From positions 1-23,981 of the forward strand of contig CAJWJW010000006.1 of assembly GCA_913041775.1 (NCBI GenBank): a stretch of 23,981 nucleotides of DNA, in the 5' to 3' direction. This stretch comes from an uncultured Flavobacteriales bacterium (lineage in GTDB: Bacteria; Bacteroidota; Bacteroidia; Flavobacteriales; UBA7430). Shown in pieces: positions 14,538-22,386 of the stretch (positions are counted from its first letter, which is position 1; every line of letters begins with the position of its first letter). The notes below the pieces were generated by a model. It saw only the letters and a list, made by a program, of their open reading frames with translations. It ran no database searches and had not been told where the DNA came from. A program made the translations under genes and the position numbers.

Positions 14538-17141
14538 TTAATTGAGTACTGACTTGGCTAGGTCTAAAGCATTTTGAAGTCCTTTAGGATTTTTACCACC
14601 GGCAGTAGCAAATGATGCTTGACCACCCCCACCTCCTAGAATTTCTTTAGAGATAGTTCTTATTATTTGTCCAGCATTAAGGTCTTTAGAAGAAATTAGC
14701 GTGTCGGTTAGAGCAACACTTAAATTTGCTTTACCATTATTTTCAGCTCCTAAAACCATCATTAAATTATCCAGTTCTTTTAAACATTCAAAAGAAAGGT
14801 CTTTCATGGCAGGAGGTTCTAAATCAACAATTGCACTTATAAAGTTTACACCATTAATTTGAACAACCGACTTTAATAGTTCAGTCTTTAATCCTTTGGC
14901 TTTCTCCGCCATTAATACAGCTAATTTTTTCTCTAAATTCGATTTATCAGCTAATAAAGCTTCCACTCCTTTTATAGGATCATTAACATTCTTAATTAAA
15001 GACTTTAAGCTTGTTAATGTAGCTTCTTGATTCTTATAATAGTCGAAAGCTTTTTCAGATGTGATCGCTTCAATTCTTCTTATCCCTGCAGCAACGCCGG
15101 CTTCAGCCGTAATTTTAAATACGCCTATCTGTGCCGTAGAAGTAACATGACAACCCCCACACAACTCAATAGAATCGTCGAATTTAATAAGTCGAACTCT
15201 ATCTCCATATTTCTCACCAAACAAGGCCATAGCACCCATTTTTTCAGCATCTGCAATGGCAAGAGATCGTTTCTCAGTTAATTGAATGTTTGCGCTAATT
15301 TTAAGATTTACTTGCGTTTCAACCTGCATAATCTCTTCGGTAGACATTTTAGAAAAATGAGAAAAATCGAAACGTAAGTATTGATCATTTACTAATGAAC
15401 CTTTCTGTTCTACATGAACACCCAAAACATCACGCAAAGCCTTGTGTAATAAATGTGTAGACGAGTGATTATTCTCTGTAAGTAATCGTTTATGAGTATT
15501 TACATTGGCCACAAAAGTAGCACTTGGGTCTTTTGGAAGATCCGCAGTAAAGTGTACTATTTGGTTGTTCTCTTTCTTTGTATTAAAAATAGAAATCTCA
15601 TTCCCGCCTACACTAATAGTACCTTTATCTCCTACCTGACCACCACCTTCAGGATAAAAAGGAGTTTTGTCGAATACCAATTGGTAAAATTCTTTTCCTT
15701 TTTGCTTTACTTTTCTATACTGGCTAATTTTAATTTCAGCTTCTAAACAGTCGTATCCTATAAACTCAGTATCTGTTTCAAATAATGAAACCCAATCTTC
15801 AGTTTCTACTACTGAAGCAGCACGAGCACGATCTTTTTGCTTTTTCATTTCAGCATCAAAACCTAGCATATCTACAGACTTCCCATTCTCAGAAAGTATT
15901 AATTCTGTTAAGTCAATTGGGAAGCCAAAAGTATCGTATAACTCAAAGGCTCTAGCACCGTCAATTAACTCTCCTTTAGTAAACTTCAAAACATCATCTA
16001 TACGTTTTAAACCCTTTTCTAGGGTACGCATAAATGAGGCTTCTTCTTCTTGAATTACCTTTTCTGCCAAAACTTGTTGCTTTGTCATTTCCGGGAAAAA
16101 CTCACCCATTTGATCGACTAAGACTTCTACTAATTTATACATAAATGGACCTTTTACATTCAGGAATGTAAAGCCATAACGTACAGCACGCCTAAGAATC
16201 CGACGTATTACATACCCCGCGCCATTATTAGACGGCAGCTGACCATCGGCTACAGCAAAAGCAATAGCTCTAACGTGATCGGCTATAACACGAAGTGCGA
16301 CATCTACCTTCTCGTCTTTACCATACTCAAAGCCAGTAATAGAAGAAAGTTTATCAATTAAGGGTGTAAATACATCGGTATCGTAATTCGATTGTTTTCC
16401 TTGTAAAGCCATCGCTAAGCGTTCGAAGCCCATCCCAGTATCTACATGCGTATTTGGTAAGTCTTCAAGGCTAGAATCGGACTTTCTATTGTATTGCATA
16501 AATACTAGATTCCATACTTCTACTACCTGAGGATGGTCGTAGTTAACTAAAGTACGTGCATCGACCTTTGCTCTTTCATCGTCGGAACGTAAATCTATAT
16601 GAATTTCTGAACAAGGCCCACAAGGTCCAACAGCACCCATTTCCCAAAAATTATCAGCTTTATTCCCATTGAGAATTCGATCTTCTGCAATGTGTTGTTT
16701 CCAACAATTAAAGGCATCGTGATCTTTTTCTAAATGATCTTCTTTTGCGCCTTCGAAAACAGTAACATATAATCGGTCTTTATCTATTCCGTATACTTGA
16801 GTTAATAATTCCCAAGCCCAATCGATAGCATCTTTCTTAAAGTAATCGCCAAAAGACCAGTTTCCTAACATTTCGAACATAGTATGATGGTAGGTGTCAT
16901 GTCCAACCTCGTCTAAGTCGTTGTGTTTTCCAGAAACTCGCAAACATTTTTGACTGTTTACAATGCGAGGATTTTTAACTTCACTAATACCTAGAAACAA
17001 ATCTTTAAATTGGTTCATCCCTGCATTTGTAAACATCAAAGTAGGGTCATCTTTAATTACTATGGGAGCGGAGCTCACCTCAGCATGACCTTTATCTTTA
17101 AAAAACTGTAAAAATTTATGACGTATTTCTTGAGATTTCAT
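14538..17141 (-). CDS. alaS: Alanyl-tRNA synthetase
   Basis: An 867-residue protein, full length for AlaRS, which charges tRNA-Ala and clears mischarged Ser/Gly. The class II catalytic domain (about 1-240) shows PTLMFTNAGMNQFKD, QKCLRVSGKHNDLDEVG, HHTMFEMLGNWSFGDYF and THVDTGMGFERLAM. A tRNA-recognition part follows with RRILRRAVRYG. The editing domain has HSSTH (H559, H563) and CGGCH (C661, H665), the usual zinc-binding set, so editing is expected to work. The C-terminal DHHA1 region ends with the glycine-rich segment near GGGGGQASFATAGG. It is divergent from the M23 peptidase gene. A CTTG-N21-TAAATTTG promoter starts inside that neighbour, and a hairpin terminator follows the stop. Confidence 0.99.
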   Translation of the reverse strand: MKSQEIRHKFLQFFKDKGHAEVSSAPIVIKDDPTLMFTNAGMNQFKDLFLGISEVKNPRIVNSQKCLRVSGKHNDLDEVGHDTYHHTMFEMLGNWSFGDYFKKDAIDWAWELLTQVYGIDKDRLYVTVFEGAKEDHLEKDHDAFNCWKQHIAEDRILNGNKADNFWEMGAVGPCGPCSEIHIDLRSDDERAKVDARTLVNYDHPQVVEVWNLVFMQYNRKSDSSLEDLPNTHVDTGMGFERLAMALQGKQSNYDTDVFTPLIDKLSSITGFEYGKDEKVDVALRVIADHVRAIAFAVADGQLPSNNGAGYVIRRILRRAVRYGFTFLNVKGPFMYKLVEVLVDQMGEFFPEMTKQQVLAEKVIQEEEASFMRTLEKGLKRIDDVLKFTKGELIDGARAFELYDTFGFPIDLTELILSENGKSVDMLGFDAEMKKQKDRARAASVVETEDWVSLFETDTEFIGYDCLEAEIKISQYRKVKQKGKEFYQLVFDKTPFYPEGGGQVGDKGTISVGGNEISIFNTKKENNQIVHFTADLPKDPSATFVANVNTHKRLLTENNHSSTHLLHKALRDVLGVHVEQKGSLVNDQYLRFDFSHFSKMSTEEIMQVETQVNLKISANIQLTEKRSLAIADAEKMGAMALFGEKYGDRVRLIKFDDSIELCGGCHVTSTAQIGVFKITAEAGVAAGIRRIEAITSEKAFDYYKNQEATLTSLKSLIKNVNDPIKGVEALLADKSNLEKKLAVLMAEKAKGLKTELLKSVVQINGVNFISAIVDLEPPAMKDLSFECLKELDNLMMVLGAENNGKANLSVALTDTLISSKDLNAGQIIRTISKEILGGGGGQASFATAGGKNPKGLQNALDLAKSVLN

Positions 17142-17248
17142 AGCTAATCTATCTGTATAATGATTCGTTTAAAGCCTATTGCAAGAAAGAAAATTGAATC
17201 GTTCAAATTTTCTTAAATTGCGCTCGGATAGAGCTAAGTAGGTAAATA

Positions 17249-17281
17249 CAAATTTAGCCAAATTTTCAGCAAATGACCAAG
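17249..17281 (-). promoter_or_regulatory. Candidate alaS promoter overlapping the start of the M23 gene
   Basis: On the minus strand CTTG (17281-17278), about 21 bases, then TAAATTTG (17256-17249, exact TAnnTTTG). It would give an alaS leader of about 100 bases. The -33 element lies within the first three codons of the divergent peptidase gene. Confidence 0.45.
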
Positions 17282-18244
17282 GTCAAATATTATTACGACA
17301 CTAAAACTTTAGCGTACAAGAAATTTGAACGTTCAAAGCTTCAAATGCTTATGCGTGTGCTCTTTTTTAGTGCGAGTTCTACTGCTATAGCCTTAGGATT
17401 AGTGGTATTATTCTTCTCTATTTTTGATTCGCCAAAAGAGAAAGAATTAAAGCGTGAAATAGACAATCTATTGGTGCAGTATGAACTTTTAGAAAAACAA
17501 ATCGGTCATTCTTCATTTATTTTAGATGAATTACAAGAAAGGGACGACAATATTTACCGAGTTATTCTTGAAGCAGAACCGATAGATGCGAGTATCAGGA
17601 GAGCAGGATATGGAGGTGTTAACAGGTATAGAAAATACAAAGGGTTTAAGCATTCTGATTTAGTTTCTAAATTGCACAAGAAAGTAGATCAAGTAGCGAA
17701 GGCTATCTATGTTCAATCTAAGTCCTTTGACGCAGTATTAAATTTAGCACAAAACAAAGAGGATATGTTAGCACATATTCCTGCCATACAACCTGTAGCC
17801 AACAAAAACCTCAAACGAATGGCCTCTGGATACGGTAATAGAATCCATCCTGTATATAAAACAAAAAAAATGCATTGGGGGATGGATTTCTCTGCTCCAA
17901 AGGGTACAGAAGTATATGCTACTGGAGACGGTGTAATTGAAAAGGTGAAGCGTTCTAAACGCGGGTATGGTAATCAGGTTCGTATAGAACACGGGTATGG
18001 TTATAAAACTTTTTATGCGCATTTAAATAAGTACACAGTAAAAAAAGGACAGAAAGTAAAAAGAGGGGACCTTATTGGTTATGTTGGAAGTACAGGAACC
18101 TCTACAGCACCACATTTACATTATGAAGTAATAAAAAACAAGCGCAAAGTAAACCCAGTAAACTATTACTTCAACGATTTATCTGCTGAAGAATACGATA
18201 AAATGCTAGAGTTATCTACACAAGAAAACCAATCGTTTGATTAG
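17273..18244 (+). CDS. M23 family (LytM/NlpD-type) metallopeptidase
   Basis: A 323-residue inner-membrane-anchored protein. A short basic N-terminus is followed by one membrane helix at about 29-51, a helical coiled-coil-like stretch (54-105) and a C-terminal peptidase domain (about 185-297). The zinc and catalytic residues of active M23 enzymes are all visible: HWGMD (H201, D205), H250 in FYAHLN, and HLHYE (H281, H283). It should therefore cut peptide crosslinks of peptidoglycan in the periplasm rather than act as a degenerate activator. It is followed after six bases by a MerR gene, suggesting an operon, and is divergent from alaS. The start at 17273 (MTKVKYYYD) is the form commonly seen in Bacteroidota relatives. 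Confidence 0.95.
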   Translation: MTKVKYYYDTKTLAYKKFERSKLQMLMRVLFFSASSTAIALGLVVLFFSIFDSPKEKELKREIDNLLVQYELLEKQIGHSSFILDELQERDDNIYRVILEAEPIDASIRRAGYGGVNRYRKYKGFKHSDLVSKLHKKVDQVAKAIYVQSKSFDAVLNLAQNKEDMLAHIPAIQPVANKNLKRMASGYGNRIHPVYKTKKMHWGMDFSAPKGTEVYATGDGVIEKVKRSKRGYGNQVRIEHGYGYKTFYAHLNKYTVKKGQKVKRGDLIGYVGSTGTSTAPHLHYEVIKNKRKVNPVNYYFNDLSAEEYDKMLELSTQENQSFD

Positions 18245-18250
18245 TACTAT

Positions 18251-18586
18251 ATGAGCGAGATTAAACATAAAATCACAAAGCTTTACTATTCTATAGGAGA
18301 AGTAGCTACAATGTTTTCCGTAAATAATTCGCTGATTAGATTTTGGGAAAAAGAATTCAATATAATTAAACCCAAGAAAAACAAAAAGGGGAATCGTTAC
18401 TTTACAGTGAAAGACATTGCTAATTTTAAAATTATTTTTCACTTAGTAAAAGAGCGTGGTTACACACTGGATGGAGCTAAGAAAAAGCTTAGAGAGAATA
18501 AATACAATACAGTGAAAAATGTAGAGATTGTTAGTCAGCTCCAAGAAATAAGAGCACAATTAGTAGGGATTAGAGAACTTCTTTAA
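18251..18586 (+). CDS. Small MerR-family transcriptional regulator
   Basis: A 111-residue protein consisting of little more than the MerR winged-helix domain (about 12-80): YYSIGEVATMFSVNNSLIRFWEKEF, then KNKKGNRYFTVKDIANFKIIFHLV and the ERGYTLDGAKKKL wing. A short helix (88-111) replaces the usual effector-binding domain and probably serves for dimer formation. No cysteine or ligand pocket is visible, so it is unlikely to be a metal or drug sensor of the classical type. It is six bases downstream of the M23 gene and probably co-transcribed. The target promoter is unknown. Its stop shares a TTAA with the stop of the convergent antiterminator gene. Confidence 0.92.
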   Translation: MSEIKHKITKLYYSIGEVATMFSVNNSLIRFWEKEFNIIKPKKNKKGNRYFTVKDIANFKIIFHLVKERGYTLDGAKKKLRENKYNTVKNVEIVSQLQEIRAQLVGIRELL

Positions 18587-19095
18587 TTCTGTTTTTCTAC
18601 CTGGAATTTCGATACTCTAGCCACTAAAGACATCCCTAATTTCTCAATATTAAGGACAACCTCTTTGTCTGTTTGGTAATTCACTTCTCCCTCCATCCCT
18701 TGGAGAGAACCAGCATTAATAGTCAATTTAGCTCCTCGTTCAAATGAAGCAATTTCCACAGACTTATATTCTCCTAAAAACTGCTGAATAGCTGTAATTT
18801 CACTCTGCTTCACCTCCGCTACTTTACCAAGCCAATAAAGAAACCTCACGACTCTAGGGCTTTGTAATATTTCAATTTTCTGAGCTTCAGACTCTGGAGC
18901 TTTAATAAAAATATAAGACTTAAATAAAGGTTCTTCAACCCATTTCTTACGATCAGACCATTGTTTTAAAGTTCTTTGACTAGGGCAGTAACATTCAAAG
19001 CCCAAAGAAGAAAGTCGCACGTATACCTTCTTCTCGCTTCTAGGTTTGGTATATAACACATACCAAATAGAGTTAATTTTCGTCTTGTTCTCCAT
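18583..19095 (-). CDS. UpxY-like NusG paralogue (transcription antiterminator)
   Basis: A 170-residue NusG/RfaH-type protein. The NGN domain (about 8-110) begins IWYVLYTKPRSEKKVYVRL and contains CYCPSQRTLKQWSDRKKWVEEPLFKSYIFIK. A KOW-like C-terminal domain (about 118-168) contains FERGAKLTINAGSLQGMEGEV. Such proteins ride on RNA polymerase and let it read through long polysaccharide operons. The start at 19095 is chosen because NGN domains begin just after it. This ATG lies within the Tyr-Gly repeat of the kinase gene, in another frame, giving a 23-base overlap. Further in-frame ATGs occur upstream to 19155 and would add up to 20 Met/Val/Ala/Thr residues. It is last in the wza-wzc set, whereas Bacteroides UpxY genes usually come first. 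Confidence 0.88.
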   Translation of the reverse strand: MENKTKINSIWYVLYTKPRSEKKVYVRLSSLGFECYCPSQRTLKQWSDRKKWVEEPLFKSYIFIKAPESEAQKIEILQSPRVVRFLYWLGKVAEVKQSEITAIQQFLGEYKSVEIASFERGAKLTINAGSLQGMEGEVNYQTDKEVVLNIEKLGMSLVARVSKFQVEKQN

Positions 19096-21490
19096 AGCCA
19101 TACCCATAACCGTAACCATAGCCGTAACCGTAGCCATAACCATAGCCGTAAGCATCTTCTACCTTAAATCCATTCAGCACTAAACTCACATTCTTAATTT
19201 TACCATCCGAATGATAGTCGTTAATAAGCTTTAACATATTCTTATTAGTAACACCTTGACGAGTAACATATATAAGATTGTCAACATGAGGAACTATCAA
19301 TTGAGCATCAGCAACCATTCCTATTGGAGCAGTATCGATAATAATTCTTTCATAGGTATTTTCCAGCGTATTTAACAAATCGCCGAAAGCTTTAGATTCT
19401 ATTAGCTCTGCAGGATTAGGAGGTATAGGACCAGATAAAATTACATCTAAATTTTTGAGTTTAGAACTCTGAACCACTTCTTCTATACTAGCTTGCCCAC
19501 TAAGGTGGTTAGTCATTCCTTTTTCGTGCTTTAAACCTAAGTCTTCTGTAGAAATTTTAGGTTTTCTAAGGTCACAACCAATTAGTATGGTCTTCTTTCC
19601 AGACATTGCATACATAGAGGCTAAATTAGTAGCAATAAACGTTTTACCCTCTCCAGAAACAGAAGAAGTAAGTGCAATTAGATGTGTCCGTTTGAGCGCA
19701 GGAACCATGAAATTTAAATTAGTCCTAACAGCTCTTAAAGATTCTGCAATATTAGACTTAGGCTTCTTAATAACTGGAATAGCAAAGTCATAAGTACTGT
19801 GTGAAATTGCTCCTAAAATAGGTATCTGACTCAATTTCTCGAGATCGTCTACGGTAGAAATACTTGATCTAAAGAAATCTCTAAGTAATATATATACTAC
19901 AGGTAGCAAAATAGAGATGATCAATGCAATAGCATATTTCATAGATTTATTAGGACTTACAGGACGGTCTCCAAAATCTCTCGCGGGATTTATTACTTTA
20001 TGATCTGCTTTGTTAGCGGCTTTAGTAATACCAGCTTCTGCTCTTTTCTCAAGTAAAAAAGTAAACATCTTATCGTGAATACCATATTTACGTTGGATAG
20101 TAAGCATTTGACGTTCTGTAGATGGAAGTGTAGCGAAACGCTGTTCCATTAACTCAATTCGAGAATTCAAATCGTTATTATGAAGCGATGTTGCAGAAAT
20201 AAGGTTTTGAACACTCACAATTAAAGCGCGGCGCGTTTGATCAATTTGAATTTGAAGCTGTGTTAAAATTGGATTTACAGACTCTAAAGAATAATCTAAT
20301 TTGGTACGTTCTAAATTAAATTTCTGGAGTGTTTCAACTAAACTCAACAGAACTGGATCCTGAATTCCAACTACAGAAGGTGCTACGATAGAGCTAATCT
20401 CATTTTCTTCAAGATAGGATAGTATATCTCTATAATAAGCAAGCTGAAGTTTAATAATAGATCGTTGATTATCGAGCTCAGCAAATCTTTCTGACGCTTG
20501 AGTAGCTTCATAGCTGATATCCATAACGCCCATTTCAGAACGAAAAGATTCGAGCTCTTTCTCGGAAATTTGAAGGGTATCACCAATAAGACTTAGTTGC
20601 CCTTCAATGAAGTCGATCGTTTTATCTGCAATTAAATTTTTGTCAGCTAAACTAGCTGCAATATAATGTGAAGTAAGGGTATTTAAAAAATCAACTAACT
20701 TGGCCTTATGAGGACCTTCTATACGAAGATTAAGAACAGAAGCATCTTTTACAGGGATGTAATTAACTGCTGAATTATAGGTCTTTATTAAATCTTCGTA
20801 ACTATTGAATTTAAATTTATAGCTTAAAGAATTAGACTCTTTATCATAATGGATTCCATCCTTTTTAATGAGTCTAAATCTATAATTATCACTTTCTATC
20901 CATTCTCCAAATTTAAAAGCAAGCTCCAAAGCCTTTTGTTCCTTGTAGGAACTAGCAGATTCCTGAGCAAAATTATAAGTTAGTGGACTATCATTTACTT
21001 CAAAAGAAATCTTGAAATTATTTTCACTGAGCCAATCAATATCGAACAACTGTTTTGTGAGTTGATTATGGCTCTTGTCAAATTCAACATAGAAAGGGCC
21101 ATCATTATACGTTTCTGACAAACGGACTCTTCCAACTCCAAAATAACTTACTTCAAAGCCTAAGTCTTTAACTACAGATTCAGTAAGCCCGATAGACTTC
21201 ATCATCTCTAATTCATTGTAATAAGCCTGTCTTGAGCTAGAAACTCCGAACCCTCCCATTAAACCTTCTAATTCTGAAGCACCTGAAGTTTCAAGAGAAA
21301 TAAGTACGGAGGTGGTCATTTTATAAATAGGACTAGAATATCTATTAATAAAATAAGCAACGGTTAAAGCTAATGGTATTGTTAATGCAAATAATCTCCA
21401 GTGAGAAATAAACTTATATAATAACTCTTTTATATCAACCGATTCTTCCTCTAGAAAAGACTGATACTCTCTTTGATCTTTTGGTAACAT
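19073..21490 (-). CDS. Wzc-like polysaccharide co-polymerase fused to a BY-type tyrosine kinase
   Basis: An 805-residue inner-membrane protein. The Wzz domain starts at about 17, with helix 1 at about 33-50 and helix 2 at about 517-537; a long periplasmic coiled-coil part (about 280-480) lies between them. The cytoplasmic kinase domain (about 575-775) has Walker A SSVSGEGKT (609-617), Walker A-prime ILIGCDLRKP (635-644) and Walker B IIIDT (716-720). The C-terminus is a perfect run of ten Tyr-Gly pairs (781-800) followed by EQDEN. In BY-kinases a tyrosine-rich tail is autophosphorylated and its state controls chain length and export. It begins three bases after the Wza-like gene and shares its last 23 bases with the antiterminator gene. 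Confidence 0.95.
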   Translation of the reverse strand: MLPKDQREYQSFLEEESVDIKELLYKFISHWRLFALTIPLALTVAYFINRYSSPIYKMTTSVLISLETSGASELEGLMGGFGVSSSRQAYYNELEMMKSIGLTESVVKDLGFEVSYFGVGRVRLSETYNDGPFYVEFDKSHNQLTKQLFDIDWLSENNFKISFEVNDSPLTYNFAQESASSYKEQKALELAFKFGEWIESDNYRFRLIKKDGIHYDKESNSLSYKFKFNSYEDLIKTYNSAVNYIPVKDASVLNLRIEGPHKAKLVDFLNTLTSHYIAASLADKNLIADKTIDFIEGQLSLIGDTLQISEKELESFRSEMGVMDISYEATQASERFAELDNQRSIIKLQLAYYRDILSYLEENEISSIVAPSVVGIQDPVLLSLVETLQKFNLERTKLDYSLESVNPILTQLQIQIDQTRRALIVSVQNLISATSLHNNDLNSRIELMEQRFATLPSTERQMLTIQRKYGIHDKMFTFLLEKRAEAGITKAANKADHKVINPARDFGDRPVSPNKSMKYAIALIISILLPVVYILLRDFFRSSISTVDDLEKLSQIPILGAISHSTYDFAIPVIKKPKSNIAESLRAVRTNLNFMVPALKRTHLIALTSSVSGEGKTFIATNLASMYAMSGKKTILIGCDLRKPKISTEDLGLKHEKGMTNHLSGQASIEEVVQSSKLKNLDVILSGPIPPNPAELIESKAFGDLLNTLENTYERIIIDTAPIGMVADAQLIVPHVDNLIYVTRQGVTNKNMLKLINDYHSDGKIKNVSLVLNGFKVEDAYGYGYGYGYGYGYGYGYGYGEQDEN
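19091..19150 (-). repeat. Ten Tyr-Gly codon pairs at the end of the wzc-like gene
   Basis: Sixty bases of imperfect hexamers (TAY GGN). Both codons vary at the third base (TAT/TAC; GGC, GGT, GGG, GGA), so the DNA repeat is degenerate while the peptide repeat is perfect. Every TATGG in it gives an ATG in the frame of the antiterminator gene. Confidence 0.97.
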
Positions 21491-21493
21491 AAA

Positions 21494-22249
21494 TTAGTTC
21501 TTAAAAAAGTTGATTATTAATAATGTAGAAGATATTGTGGTTAATAAAGTTTGGAATGTAGCCCAACCAGTCTGACCTATACCCCATGTTTTAGCCCTTA
21601 ATGGTTCAACATAAATAACATCGTTAGGCTGTAGAAAGTAAAACTCTGAGGTTAAAATAGAATCGGAAGTTAAGTCAACTTTAAAAACAGAGACATGTCC
21701 GTCGCTATGGCGAAGTATTTTTACTTCTTGTCTATTTGCAAGATCAGATAGATCGCCAGAAATGGAAAGTGCATCGAATATAGTAACGCGATTTTGATAA
21801 AAAGTATATTTCCCTGGAGAAACTACCTCACCTAAAATATTAATTTTTATTCCTGAAGTCTTAACATCAATAATTGCATCTTTATAATACACATCTACCT
21901 TAACTTGTAAATCGCTCTTAACTTCCTCTAGTGTCTTGCCTAATACATAGACAGAACCAACAACAGGTAAAAGAACCTCTCCGTTTGCACTGACAGAATA
22001 CCCATTTAAATAGAAGATTAAATCACTTGTTCCAAATTGCCTTTGTTGACTATCACTAAGGGTAGCCTCGGAAATACTCTTTACAGTAATATAAAGTATG
22101 TCTTGTTCCGACACTTTATATTCTTGCTTATTGATCACGTAACTTAGTGACTTAGATTCGTCTGCATTTTGAATATAAACGCGTTTCTTCATTGATATGC
22201 ATGAAGACATCAACAATACTATTAATACAAATTGAAATACTTTTCTCAT
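21494..22249 (-). CDS. Wza-like polysaccharide export lipoprotein
   Basis: A 251-residue outer-membrane export protein. A type II signal peptide with lipobox MSSC puts the lipidated Cys at 17. A Poly_export domain (about 40-135) includes KVSEQDILYITVKS, GYSVSANGEVLLPVVGSVYVLGKT and DVYYKDAIIDVK. One SLBB-type domain follows (about 138-215) with INILGEVVSPGKYTFYQNRVTIFDAL. A hydrophobic C-terminal helix (about 230-248) could be the outer-membrane-spanning segment, as in Wza. The protein is shorter than E. coli Wza (about 380 residues) because it has a single SLBB domain, which is usual in Bacteroidota. It forms the exit channel that works with the Wzc-like kinase encoded three bases downstream. 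Confidence 0.93.
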   Translation of the reverse strand: MRKVFQFVLIVLLMSSCISMKKRVYIQNADESKSLSYVINKQEYKVSEQDILYITVKSISEATLSDSQQRQFGTSDLIFYLNGYSVSANGEVLLPVVGSVYVLGKTLEEVKSDLQVKVDVYYKDAIIDVKTSGIKINILGEVVSPGKYTFYQNRVTIFDALSISGDLSDLANRQEVKILRHSDGHVSVFKVDLTSDSILTSEFYFLQPNDVIYVEPLRAKTWGIGQTGWATFQTLLTTISSTLLIINFFKN

Positions 22250-22319
22250 TATTTTGGACTAATTTATCGGTGTATTATACTTGAATCAAGGAACAATCAT
22301 ATATTTGAACCATAATTCT

Positions 22320-22380
22320 CAATCAGTAAAAATACTACTATTTTTATAGAGTATTAAAATTAAACCAATCAAAATACTAC
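22320..22380. repeat. Imperfect direct repeat in the wza-galE intergenic region
   Basis: CAATCAGTAAAAATACTAC (22320-22338) and CAATCAAAATACTAC (22366-22380) differ by a 4-base insertion and are offset by 46 bases. They lie between the divergent genes, so they could be operator half-sites. No clear -33/-7 pair was found in the region. Confidence 0.5.
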
Positions 22381-22386
22381 ATTAAT

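Noticed and set aside
19091..19150. CRISPR-like or satellite array
   Set aside because: The unit is six bases with no spacers and is fully explained by Tyr-Gly coding.
19096..19155. Longer antiterminator starting at 19155
   Set aside because: The added residues are only the out-of-frame reading of the Tyr-Gly repeat, and NusG-type domains begin just after 19095. I kept the alternative starts as a finding, not as the annotation.
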